The notes beneath the pieces were generated by a model that was given only the letters and a program-made list of their open reading frames with translations, had not been told where the DNA came from and ran no database searches. 10,000 nucleotides of DNA from Botryococcus braunii (taxonomy: Eukaryota; Chlorophyta; Trebouxiophyceae). The stretch's first letter is position 1. The number at the start of each line of letters is the position of its first letter. The position numbers were made by a program, and so were the translations under genes. Shown here in pieces: positions 1 to 7,261 of the stretch. The DNA is taken from NCBI GenBank assembly GCA_002005505.1, contig KV908446.1:80001-90000 (forward strand), read 5' to 3'.

Positions 1-1
1 C

Positions 2-106
2 GTTGAACGCGTCCCTGGAGAGATTGCCGAGCTTGCAGCACACATTACCAGGCAGAGACGCCCATTTGAAGATCAAAAACTTGATCCTGACGTATCATGC
101 ATGTGA
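2..106 (+). CDS. Possible C-terminal tail of an upstream reading frame
   Basis: A frame open from the window edge ends at a TGA at 104-106. It reads as 34 residues starting VERVPGEIAELAAHITRQ and ending DPDVSCM. The balanced amino-acid use, without low complexity, looks coding-like. I recognise no family, and an open stretch of this length is expected by chance fairly often. It could be the last exon of a neighbouring gene on the same strand as the YSL gene, or nothing. Sequence to the left of the window would decide. Confidence 0.22.
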   Translation, partial: VERVPGEIAELAAHITRQRRPFEDQKLDPDVSCM

Positions 107-507
107 CCTAGCACTTGGGTGTTTCCCAACCCATGCTTTGGCAAAGGAGGCCCAATGATCACTGTTTCACGGACTCATGCCACAGGCCCTGGTTCCCAGC
201 TTGCCTCTGCGCTGACCCCATTCTTTGAACCAACTATGCCAATCTTGGCTGCAAAATAGGGGTGGCCATCATTTTGTTAACAAGTTCCTTTTCCATTCCC
301 ACTTCCCTGAGTGCTCTGCCCCCCATGTGACAGTGGCAGGTTAAGGGGCCTTCGCCAACCTTGCACCTGAGGCCGGGTTTTTTGTTGGGGAGTGTGTGTT
401 CACGTCTACGCAAGCGTGGCATCCTTTGACGAATCCCTGCAGTAAGTCCTCCACTCTATCTCCGGAGCCTGTCCCTCGCCTCATCTACAGCCCCAACTCT
501 GTGCTTG
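107..507. other. Unassigned region upstream of the YSL candidate first exon
   Basis: This stretch holds no convincing gene, no repeat array and no clear TATA element. If the ATG at 577 or 508 is the YSL start, the promoter and 5' UTR should lie here. Two splice-like signals are present: a GTAAGT preceded by GCA at 442, and a pyrimidine-rich CAG acceptor-like site ending at 490. They are only about 49 bases apart, too close for a normal plant intron, so they may belong to different or unused sites. Confidence 0.4.
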
Positions 508-576
508 ATGCTTCAGGGTGTTGCATCCCAATGCGCAGGCCTTGACACAAATCCAAAAGCCAGCTCCAGCCTAATC

Positions 577-1081
577 ATGGACGCGGACAAATTAGCCTCA
601 CCATTTGAGGAAGCCCCCCCTCTGCAGGACATGGGGCGCTGTGCCTCTTGCCCGTCGCAGCCCGCACCCACCTACTCCCCCGAGCTTGAGCCAATTCCGT
701 CCGCCGACGAGTTTGCGTCCGTCTTACCGCAGACCTCAAGCCAGAGCTGGACAGCCAACCCCAAGCTGGGCAAATTCTCCTTGGACTCTCGCCACCAAGC
801 GCGCTACAACGAGCATGCTGCGGCGGCCAATGCCATTGGACGCAAGTCCTCGCCCCCGACCATCGCCGAACCGTGGGAGGCGAGAGGGGGCGTGCGCCCG
901 CGCGTGTCGCTGGTCCGAGCCTCCTTGGGGACCACCATTGCCGGCAATATCGGCAGCGCGCCGCGCGTGCGGCTCATCGAGGCGGCTAAGAAGATCAAGT
1001 GCGCCCCCTCGCCCTACGCTTTGCTGCCTTCCACTGCCCTGGCCGCGCGAGGACGGGCTCGAAGGCCGGGCGGCTGCACGG
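577..1081 (+). CDS. Candidate first coding exon (N-terminal extension of the YSL protein)
   Basis: The frame is open from 430. In-frame ATGs lie at 508 and 577, and I chose 577 because it begins the coding-like stretch MDADKLASPFEEAPPLQDM. The first 60 or so residues are rich in Pro, Ser and Glu and probably disordered. A basic stretch follows, ending IEAAKKIK. There is no membrane segment. Codon use favours G or C in the third position, and 690-1075 is dense in CpG, unlike the introns. The 3' end is uncertain. A donor after 1081 (CACGG then GTGGGA) leaves phase 1, which fits an acceptor at 1801, but AAG then GTCGGG after 1089 is also possible. Beyond about 1077 the sequence is a 25-bp minisatellite that stays open only because it lacks stop codons. 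Joined to the next exon this would give a soluble N-terminus of roughly 210 residues, long for YSL proteins. It could instead belong to another transcript. Confidence 0.45.
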
Positions 1082-1335
1082 GTGGGAAGGTCGGGAGATT
1101 GCACGGGTCGGGAAGCTGGGAGATTTACAGGTTGGGAGGTTGGGAGATTGCCTGGGTGGGACAGTCGGGAGATTGCATGGGTGCGAATGTCGGAAGATTG
1201 CACGTGTGCAGAGGGTGGGAGAGATTGCACGTGTTGGGGGCGGGGTGGGGGCGGAGGTCGGGAATCTGCATGGGTGGGAAGGTTGGGAGATTCCATGGGT
1301 GTGGAGGACGGGAAATTGCACAAGAAGGGACAAGA
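1077..1335. repeat. 25-bp G-rich minisatellite, about nine degenerate copies
   Basis: The core GGGAGATTGCATGGGTGGG recurs with variation. Core starts are near 1093, 1118, 1142, 1167, 1191, 1219, 1260, 1285 and 1310. Most spacings are 24-25 bases, with one longer gap. The period is not a multiple of three and spacing varies by single bases, so an encoded protein repeat is unlikely. It lies just inside the probable first intron. Confidence 0.85.
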
Positions 1336-1458
1336 TTGTCGCTGTCTGTGCACATTGGCGCGGTTGGGGCTCCGTAAGTGTTGGTGGGATGTGTGCGATT
1401 GCGCATGCGCGTGGATCTGCCCTTGTTTCTGTCTGGCACTGGGTTCAGCTTCAGATTT

Positions 1459-1608
<150 letters not shown>

Positions 1609-1801
1609 AGGGAGCGGGACCGGGAACATAAGAGGCCCTGCCCAAGCCACTCTTCATGGCTTTGGGCCATTGACTCTTATTCAAAGGGGTGCATGCAAGC
1701 GCCATCAGTCCAACAAACCCGGGGGGCTACTTTGCGGCCGACCCCGTCAACCGTCACAGGGTGTTGACTGGGCTAAACTTGGGGGGAGGGCAGGCGATCA
1801 G
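1609..1801. other. Unique intron sequence before YSL exon 2
   Basis: No repeat or gene is visible here. The frame used by exon 2 is closed by TGA at 1765 and TAA at 1774, so exon 2 cannot begin before 1777. Candidate acceptors are CAG ending at 1793, 1801 and 1827. Confidence 0.5.
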
Positions 1802-1938
1802 AGTCAAAGGACCTCCTGGGGGAGCAGCTTGAGGCAGCGGACGAGGCCGTGATGGAGGCCAAGTCCCCCACCATGTTCTTAGGGGGTCCCCTGCAGGGCT
1901 GTGATCCCTACGCCAAACCCCAGCCCTGGTGGCAGCAG
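1802..1938 (+). CDS. YSL: YSL transporter exon 2: cytosolic N-terminal region ending PWWQQ
   Basis: This exon encodes an acidic segment (SKDLLGEQLEAADEAVMEAK) followed by SPTMFLGGPLQGCDPYAKP and then QPWWQQ. YSL proteins characteristically carry a Pro-Trp motif ending in Gln immediately before the first membrane helix. Here CAG at 1936-1938 is followed by a GT donor (GTGGCG), and the next exon opens in phase 0 with ITLRSLLVG, so the join reads PWWQQ-ITLRS. The 3' boundary is therefore well supported. The 5' boundary is less certain: 1802 is chosen because it matches phase with the candidate exon 1 donor, while 1794 and 1828 remain possible. Confidence 0.68.
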
Positions 1939-1955
1939 GTGGCGCCCCCCCCCCC

Positions 1956-2187
1956 CCCACCTCGCTTTGCTTTTTACTATTCAAAGAAATAGCAAAGGCG
2001 TTGCAAAGCGGGGGCAAAGAAGAAAGGGCCGCTTTGCCTCATCATCATCTAAACAATGAGCAAAGGAATGGCAAAGCTGTTGCTTGTTTAGATGATAAGA
2101 AGCAGCAAAAAGCGGTCCTTTCTTCTTTGCCCTCGCTTTGCAATGCCTTTGTTATTTCTTTGTGTAGTAAACAGCAAAGTCGCTCAG
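1956..2187. repeat. Long foldback (inverted repeat), MITE-like or hairpin-RNA-forming
   Basis: Bases 1982-2035 match the reverse complement of 2109-2162 over 54 positions without a gap. The only differences are four transitions, each of which would be a G.U wobble in RNA. Pairing continues less perfectly inward towards 2055/2085 and outward to about 1956/2187. The element lies wholly in the second intron. No flanking target-site duplication is obvious to me. It may be a degenerate miniature inverted-repeat element or a locally inverted duplication. Confidence 0.85.
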
Positions 2188-2238
2188 TTCTTCTTCACCC
2201 TCAGTTTGCCATTCGTCTGTTCTCCTTTGAGGAAATGG

Positions 2239-2277
2239 CAAAAAGCAGCCCTTTCTTCTTCTTTGCCCTCGCTTTCT
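2239..2277. repeat. Extra direct copy of the foldback arm
   Basis: The segment beginning GCAAAAAGCAGCCCTTTC and running through CTTCTTTGCCCTCGCTTTC closely matches 2105-2140 of the right foldback arm. A weaker copy (TTCTTCACCCTCAGTTTGCC) sits near 2190-2210. The arm sequence has therefore been duplicated in direct as well as inverted orientation. Confidence 0.7.
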
Positions 2278-2516
2278 TCTTCCTCCGAGCTACTTGTCTT
2301 TCTTTTTTCTCTGCCCTCACCTCTCTTTCCTCCCCCCCCCCCTGGGTCCCCTGGCGTACGTGACAGGGCCAGGGTCTCGTGGGGTACCATCGGTAGATCA
2401 GATGTGTGGGTCCGCCAGTAGATCTATCTTTTTGCGGGGTGGCTTATCGCTTCGAAAGGGTCTGTGGGTGACCGTGAGCCGGGGGGATCTGTGGGTTTCT
2501 GATTGATTGGCTTACT

Positions 2517-2589
2517 TTGGGACAACTCAGCCTCCCCCGCTTTGGGACCAACCCCCCCCCAAAAAAAATCTTTGGGAAGACCCCCCCCC

Positions 2590-2620
<31 letters not shown>

Positions 2621-2646
2621 GGGTTTGGGATGACCCCCCCCCCCCC
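2517..2646. repeat. TTTGGGA..ACCCC repeats with an A29 homopolymer
   Basis: Four copies of a TTTGGGA-NN-ACCCC motif begin near 2516, 2541, 2571 and 2625. They are separated by C runs and A runs, including 29 consecutive A at 2590-2618. The A tract could be a retroposon tail or a simple expanded homopolymer. The short direct repeats suggest slippage-driven growth. Confidence 0.75.
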
Positions 2647-3236
2647 TTCTCTTGGCTGGGAGGGGGGGAGGAAGTGGTGTGTAGCCACTTTTGGGGTGTG
2701 TAGCTCCGTGAATCCTCAAGAAATTCTGTCTGCTGTAGAGGTGGCATTGTGGGATGTCATGATCCAGAAGCTGTGGGCTTTGGTCACATTTAGATAAGTT
2801 GTGGCTATGGTCAGCTTTTGTGCGCATGCGGATGGGCAGTGGTTGGTTGGGAGGCCAGTAGCTGGCTCAGACCTAGCAGCAGTCCCCGGTTCAAACCCCC
2901 GGAACTGATCTTTGTGATTTTACACAGACTGATTTTGTTTCCCTTCCTGATGTGCTCAGGTGGAGGAGGGGATTTCCACTCCTTTGGCCTTAGAGTTTTT
3001 TTCTGTGGGTGAGAACTTTTTGTCTGTAGAGGCTTAAAATTGTAACTGCCCATCACCTGCAAACCGCTGTTGAGGCACTTAGTTGCTGGGTTCTGGGGTC
3101 GATTGGGGAGCAATGTCCAAGCCTTTTGAACGATTGGAGCAATTGTGCAATGAAAACTTGTGTCTTTTCATGAGCCACCTCCCTTGATGAGGAAGCGTGG
3201 TGCCCTTGCCACAACTGCGCTGCCCCTACAAGCAAT
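2647..3236. other. Mostly unique sequence of intron 2
   Basis: About 590 bases without a coding frame that resembles a protein. The only local structure I see is the tRNA-like promoter box near 2886, listed separately. Confidence 0.5.
2830..2900 (+). mobile_element. Possible tRNA-derived SINE head (degenerate)
   Basis: GGTTCAAACCC at 2887-2897 matches the RNA polymerase III B-box consensus GGTTCRANYCC. A weaker A-box-like TGGGCAGTGGTTGG lies about 50 bases upstream, a plausible spacing. The T-arm around the box pairs poorly, so this is not an intact tRNA. No SINE body or tail could be assigned. Confidence 0.22.
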
Positions 3237-3495
3237 ACACATGAAAGGTCGAGCTTGTCCTAACCTTGAACAAGCCATTTATATGAACTGTGAAGCATGT
3301 CTTAACCGCCAAACGAGCGATTTACATGAAAAGTGACGCATATCCCAATCTCCGAACAAGCGATTTGCATGAAACGTGAAGCGGATCCTCACCGCGAACA
3401 AGCAATTTACATGAAACGTGACGCATATCTGGACCGCGAACAAGAAATCTACATGAAAAGTAAAGCATATCCGAACCGCCAAACAAGCGATTTGG
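3237..3495. repeat. 42-43-bp minisatellite, about six copies
   Basis: The unit reads approximately GAACAAGCGATTTACATGAA followed by ACGTGACGCATATCCGAACCGC. The CAAG (or CGAG) anchor recurs at 3271, 3314, 3357, 3399, 3441 and 3484, spacings of 43, 43, 42, 42 and 43. A partial copy precedes the first anchor. The repeated peptides seen on the minus strand change frame from copy to copy, so they are by-products. Confidence 0.92.
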
Positions 3496-3750
3496 CGTGA
3501 TTTGTTGTGGTTGTTGGCTGGAACGTGAGAAGCTCACCCCGCACATGCTGCGTGGCATGCCGTACACGTCCGAGAGCCCCAATGCACACTAGGAGGAGGT
3601 TGGCCCCGCCAGGGGCCGGAAACACAGGATGACATGGGAAAAGCAACGCTGATACAAGACACTCCCTCCATCTGTTTCCAAGCAGCATGCAGTCTAATCA
3701 GTCGGTTACATGTTATCATTTGTTCAGGAGGAGCCACTCCGCTCAGAGGC
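3496..3750. other. Unique sequence of intron 2
   Basis: No supported gene. A short + strand stretch near 3530-3590 reads EKLTPHMLRGMPYTSESPNA and looks coding-like, but it meets a stop and has no recognisable family. It may be an old element remnant. Confidence 0.4.
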
Positions 3751-3927
3751 CTGTGTGTGTGTGTCTGTGTCTGTGTCTGTGAGGGGGAAGAGGCTTTTTG
3801 AGGAGGTATGTGTGTGTGTGTCTGTGTCTGTGTCTGTGTCTGTGTCTGTGTGTGTGTGTTTGGGTTTTTTTTTGGGGGGGTGAGGCTATTTGAAGAGGCA
3901 AATGAATGCGTGTGTGTGTGTGTGTGG

Positions 3928-3986
<59 letters not shown>

Positions 3987-3991
3987 TATGT
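3751..3991. repeat. GT/CTGT arrays inside a duplicated ~95-bp unit
   Basis: Three GT-rich arrays (about 3751-3780, 3809-3860 and 3909-3991) alternate with related spacers. The spacer GAGGCTTTTTGAGGAGG near 3790 recurs as GAGGCTATTTGAAGAGG near 3882, so the array-plus-spacer unit has itself been duplicated. The last GT array ends about 12 bases before the exon 3 acceptor at 4003. Confidence 0.9.
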
Positions 3992-4003
3992 GGGTGTGTG
4001 CAG

Positions 4004-4198
4004 ATAACACTGAGATCGCTGCTGGTGGGGGCAATTTTGGGCTTTGCCATTTCTGTGGTCATGATGAATCTGAATCTGACGACGGGCATCATTCCCTCCC
4101 TAAACATCGCAGCCGGCATTCTTGGCTTCTTCATGTTGAAAACCTGGGTCAGCATCGGGCAGGCCCTTGATTGCAGCCCATTTCCCTTCACTCCCCAG
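4004..4198 (+). CDS. YSL: YSL transporter exon 3: first two membrane helices
   Basis: This 65-codon exon starts in phase 0 after GTGTGTGCAG and opens ITLRSLLVGAILGF. Residues 4-23 form a hydrophobic helix. The YSL signature NLTTGIIPSLN follows, then a second helix (IAAGILGFFMLKTW) and a loop ending CSPFPFTPQ. OPT/YSL proteins move metal chelates, such as Fe or other metals bound to nicotianamine, across plasma or internal membranes, probably by proton coupling; that is family knowledge. The 3' end is placed at 4198, because PFTPQ then joins ENTVIQTC from the next exon, matching the conserved PFTRQENT-type junction of the family. This requires a GC donor. A GT donor after 4147 would also keep frame but delete 17 residues of this loop. 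Confidence 0.93.
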
Positions 4199-4204
4199 GC
4201 ATGC
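4199..4204 (+). other. Non-canonical GC 5' splice site
   Basis: The exon ends CAG and the intron begins GCATGC. GC-AG introns are a known minor class. No GT occurs at the position required by the protein family. The nearest in-frame alternative is GTCAGC at 4148. Confidence 0.65.
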
Positions 4205-4765
4205 CCTCTCCCCTCCTCCCCACGTGGCCCTTCCGCACCCCATGCCAGTCCCTCACACCTGCCCCCTCCCCCTCCTCACCCGTTGCCCCTTGCTCAACCC
4301 CCCCCCCGCCCTCCTCATCCCATGCCCCCTTCCCTTCCTCACCCCATGCCCTCTTCCCTGCCCCACCCCATGCCTGTCCCAAACCCCATGCCTGTCCCTC
4401 ACTCCATGCCCCCGCCGCACACCATGCCCCTTGTTGCCCATGCCTCCTCCAAACCCCTTGTCCGCTTCTCACCCCATGCCTCCTCCGTCTCACCCCATGG
4501 CCCCTCCCCTTCCGCATACCCCCTCCCTACGCCATGCCTCTTGCCCACCCCACACCCCATGTCCCCTCCTCACCCCATGCCCCCTCAATCCCATCCCCCT
4601 CCCTACGTCATGCCTTGTTCCCACCCCATGCCCCTGCTCACCCCATGCCGCCCCCCTCCCCCCATTCCCACGCCGCCCCCCCCCCACCCTAAGTCAGCCC
4701 CCCTCACCCCATGCCTCCATCTCACCCCATGCCCCTCCTCACCCTATGCCCCCTTCCCAACCCTC
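4201..4765. repeat. Degenerate CACCCCATGCCCC minisatellite
   Basis: Dozens of CCCCATGCCC-type units with variable spacing (roughly 12-30 bases) fill the first part of intron 3. The + strand is strongly C-rich, with G almost confined to CATG. All three + frames stay open simply because stop codons are rare in such sequence. Confidence 0.9.
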
Positions 4766-5165
4766 ATCCCATGTGCTCGCTCCCCACCCCATGTCCATGT
4801 GCTCACTTCCCCACTCCACGCCCATGTGCTCACTTCCCCACCCCACGCCCCATGTGCTCACTTCCCCACCCCATGCCCTCGTGCTCACTTCCCCCCCACG
4901 CCCACGTGCTCACTTCCCCACCCACGCCGACGTGCTCACTTCCCCACCCACGCCCATGTGGTCTCCCCACCCCATGCCCATGTGCTCACTTCCCCAGCCC
5001 ACGCCCATGTGGTCTCCCCACCCCGCGCCCTTGTGCTCACTTCCCCACCCCACGCCCATGTGGTCTCCCACCCCACGCCCATGTGTCCCCCCACCCCATG
5101 CCCTTGTGCTCATTTCCCACCCAACGCCTATGTGCTCACTTCCCCACCCCACGCCCATGTATCCT
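4766..5165. repeat. 25-28-bp minisatellite GTGCTCACTTCCCCACCCCA
   Basis: A more regular descendant of the preceding array. GTGCTCACTTCCCC recurs near 4799, 4827, 4855, 4881, 4906 and 4932. It then alternates with a second variant containing GTGGTCTCCCC, giving a higher-order pattern up to about 5165. Confidence 0.9.
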
Positions 5166-5397
5166 TTCCCGACCCACATGTCCCCCTCCTCCCCCCTCCC
5201 CCCCCCCCCCGCCCCCCAAAAATTCACTCACCCACCTTGTCCCCTGTCCCTTCCCTTAACACATGTACTCCCGTCCACGCCACACTCCCACGCTTTCCCT
5301 TCCTAACCCCAGGAATTAGACTGAAGGTGGTCCGAAATGTATGTGCGGGTTTTTCTTGCTCTGGTTCTCTCATGTACACGCCGCACGCACGCTCGCG
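5166..5397. other. Unique sequence of intron 3
   Basis: C-rich at first (short C runs to about 5217), then ordinary sequence with no repeat or coding match. Confidence 0.5.
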
Positions 5398-5398
5398 T

Positions 5399-5449
<51 letters not shown>

Positions 5450-5511
5450 CTCCCCCCCCCCCCCCTCTCTCTCTCCCCCCTCTCTCCTCCTCCTCTCTCT
5501 CTCTCCCTCTC

Positions 5512-5590
<79 letters not shown>

Positions 5591-5680
5591 TCTCTCCTCT
5601 CTCCTCTCTCCTCTCTCTCTCTCCTCTCTCTCCTCTCCTCTCCCTCCTCTCTCTCTCCCCTCTCCCTCTCCTTTTTTTTT
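5398..5680. repeat. (CT)n flanking a 76-base C homopolymer
   Basis: CT and CTC arrays occupy 5400-5512 and 5589-5671, with an uninterrupted C run at 5513-5588 between them and a short T run after. The whole 280-base block is nearly pure pyrimidine on the coding strand. It ends about 60 bases before the exon 4 acceptor. Confidence 0.95.
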
Positions 5681-5742
5681 TCGTGGGGGGGGGGTCTGGG
5701 GCTCCGAGAAGGGAGTTGTAAGAATGGAAGGGGCGGGTGCAG

Positions 5743-5851
5743 GAGAACACGGTCATCCAGACCTGCGTGGTGAGCTGCTACGGGCTGGCTTTCTCGGGTG
5801 GCTTCGGATCCTATCTCCTGGCCATGGATAAATCCTCCTACTTGTCTCTTG
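5743..5851 (+). CDS. YSL: YSL transporter exon 4: ENTVIQTC helix
   Basis: After GGGTGCAG the exon reads [15 protein letters not shown], then [21 protein letters not shown] plus one base (phase 1). ENT-V-QT and GGFGSYL are hallmark YSL/OPT positions in the third membrane segment and its following loop. The donor is G then GTTAGT. The exon is 109 nt, and its phase 1 end agrees with the next exon. The acceptor is preceded by a purine-rich sequence (GAATGGAAGGGGCGGG), not a pyrimidine tract; the pyrimidine block lies 60 bases farther upstream. Confidence 0.93.
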
Positions 5852-5904
5852 GTTAGTCCCCTCCCCACCCCCCTTTTCCTAATGTCCCATTGCAGCCTTT
5901 TATT

Positions 5905-5917
5905 TGTGTATGTGTGT

Positions 5918-5972
<55 letters not shown>

Positions 5973-6004
5973 GGTGGGTGGGTGGGTGGGTGGGTGGGGT
6001 GGGG
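5905..6004. repeat. (GT)n followed by (GGGT)n
   Basis: A GT array from about 5905 to 5969 changes into GGGT units at 5970-6004. At least six closely spaced G triplets lie on the coding strand. It sits 50 bases into intron 4. Confidence 0.95.
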
Positions 6005-6202
6005 AGAGGGGGGCGATGAAGTGGCGTCACTGCTCAAGTCAAGGGATTCCCACCCCGAGGGGTCTTGGGGCCCGCGCGGGGGGGGGGGGGGCAGCCCCAT
6101 ATAACTGCAAGCTTCCCCACGCAAAACTGGGAAGCCTGGACTTGAGGCTGAAGCTGGAAAGGACACAGGGCCTGAATCCTGCCGGCCCTCAACGCACACA
6201 GA

Positions 6203-6510
6203 GACAAAACTCAGGCTGCTAGGGGACATGGGCTGTTGGGGGGGGGGGTAGAGAGACATAAAGATGAAAAGCAAGGGAGAAGGGGACGTGGGGCGTGGGG
6301 GGGGGGTGGGAAATTGCGACATAAAGACAAAAAGAAAGGAGAAGGGGACATGGGGCGTGGTTTTTTTGGGGGGGGGGGGGCAAATTGAGGACATAAAGAC
6401 AAAAAGAAGGGAGAAGGGGCGTGGGGCGTTTTTGGGGGGGGGGATCGAGAGACATAGAGACGAAAAGCAGAGAGAAGGGAACGTGGGGCGTTTGGGGGGG
6501 GGGGGAGAGC
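6203..6510. repeat. 52-72-bp tandem repeat with long G runs, about five copies
   Basis: The unit begins GACATAAAGACAAAAAGAAG, continues GGAGAAGGGGACATGGGGCG and ends in a run of 9-13 G. Anchors are near 6203, 6255, 6318, 6390 and 6451. Length differences come mainly from the G (and T) runs. Repeated minus-strand peptides here are by-products. Confidence 0.9.
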
Positions 6511-6644
6511 GAGCGTGCGAGCGAGAGGGGGAGGGGAGGGGAGAGATAGAGAGCGCGAGAGGGGGCAACTGCGTTCGGATGTACAAGCATGCAAGGTACA
6601 AGTGGCAGAAGGCGAGCGGAATGAAATGCCGGGTGGAGGGGTTG

Positions 6645-6664
6645 GGGAGGTCAGGTGACCTCCC
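6645..6664. repeat. 9-bp perfect inverted repeat abutting the exon 5 acceptor
   Basis: GGGAGGTCA at 6645-6653 is the exact reverse complement of TGACCTCCC at 6656-6664, separated by GG. The splice acceptor AG follows directly at 6665-6666. In RNA it could form an 8-bp stem with a 4-nt loop. Confidence 0.75.
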
Positions 6665-6666
6665 AG

Positions 6667-6755
6667 GGAATGACCCGGCTGCAGTCCGTGAGATTACTTT
6701 GAATCGAACTATCCCCTACATGTTTGCGATTGGCTTCATGGGAATCTTCCTGCTG
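6667..6755 (+). CDS. YSL: YSL transporter exon 5: fourth membrane segment
   Basis: Entering in phase 1, the split codon becomes GGG (Gly). The exon then reads NDPAAVREITLNRTIPYM followed by the hydrophobic FAIGFMGIFLL. This matches the family layout of a variable loop, then a helix, then a basic segment. The loop is shorter than in many YSLs, and the usual Trp-Met motif at the helix start is replaced by IPYM. The donor is CTG then GTACGC, phase 0. The exon has little sequence signature of its own; its identity rests on phase agreement at both ends and position. Confidence 0.82.
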
Positions 6756-6816
6756 GTACGCCCTCCCTCCCTCCCTCCCCCCCCACCTGCCTGCTTTCAC
6801 TATCACCCTCCAGTAC

Positions 6817-7022
<206 letters not shown>

Positions 7023-7116
7023 CATCTGTGTGTGTATGTTTGGGAGGAAAGGGGCATGTGGATGCATTGTGGCCCCTGTGTGCGTGTGAGTGCGTGCGGA
7101 CGCACATGTGCATGGG

Positions 7117-7171
7117 TGCTTGTGTGTGTGGTGTGTGTGTGTGTGTGTGTGCGTGCGCACGCGCGCGCGCA
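7117..7171. repeat. (GT)n passing into alternating GC/CA purine-pyrimidine sequence
   Basis: GT repeats lead into GTGCGTGCGCACGCGCGCGC and ATGCA, a continuous alternating purine-pyrimidine stretch typical of Z-DNA-prone sequence. Confidence 0.85.
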
Positions 7172-7261
7172 TGCACCTCCGTGTGCAATGATGTGCAGAT
7201 CTGTATGTGGATGTATGTGCCAGCAAAGGCGCTAGTGCTCCTCAAAAATTGGCACCTTTGA

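Noticed and set aside
442..490. Small intron with GTAAGT donor and CTACAG acceptor
   Set aside because: A 49-base intron would be too short for typical plant splicing, and no exon pair is supported on either side.
2616..2632. Telomere-like TAGGGTTTGGG
   Set aside because: Only one and a half imperfect units; it fits better as part of the local TTTGGGA repeat.
3530..3600. Coding-like EKLTPHMLRGMPYTSESPNA
   Set aside because: It is interrupted by a stop, lacks a recognised family and lies inside a YSL intron; too short to call.
3279..3688. Repeated minus-strand peptides such as LFAVRI-FTFHVN
   Set aside because: They arise from the 42-43-bp minisatellite, whose alternating period breaks the frame between copies.
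3890..5773. 627-codon + strand frame spanning exon 3 and intron 3
   Set aside because: Only 4004-4198 matches YSL. The rest is Cys-Val from GT repeats and Pro/His/Ser from the C-rich minisatellite, open because stops are rare there.
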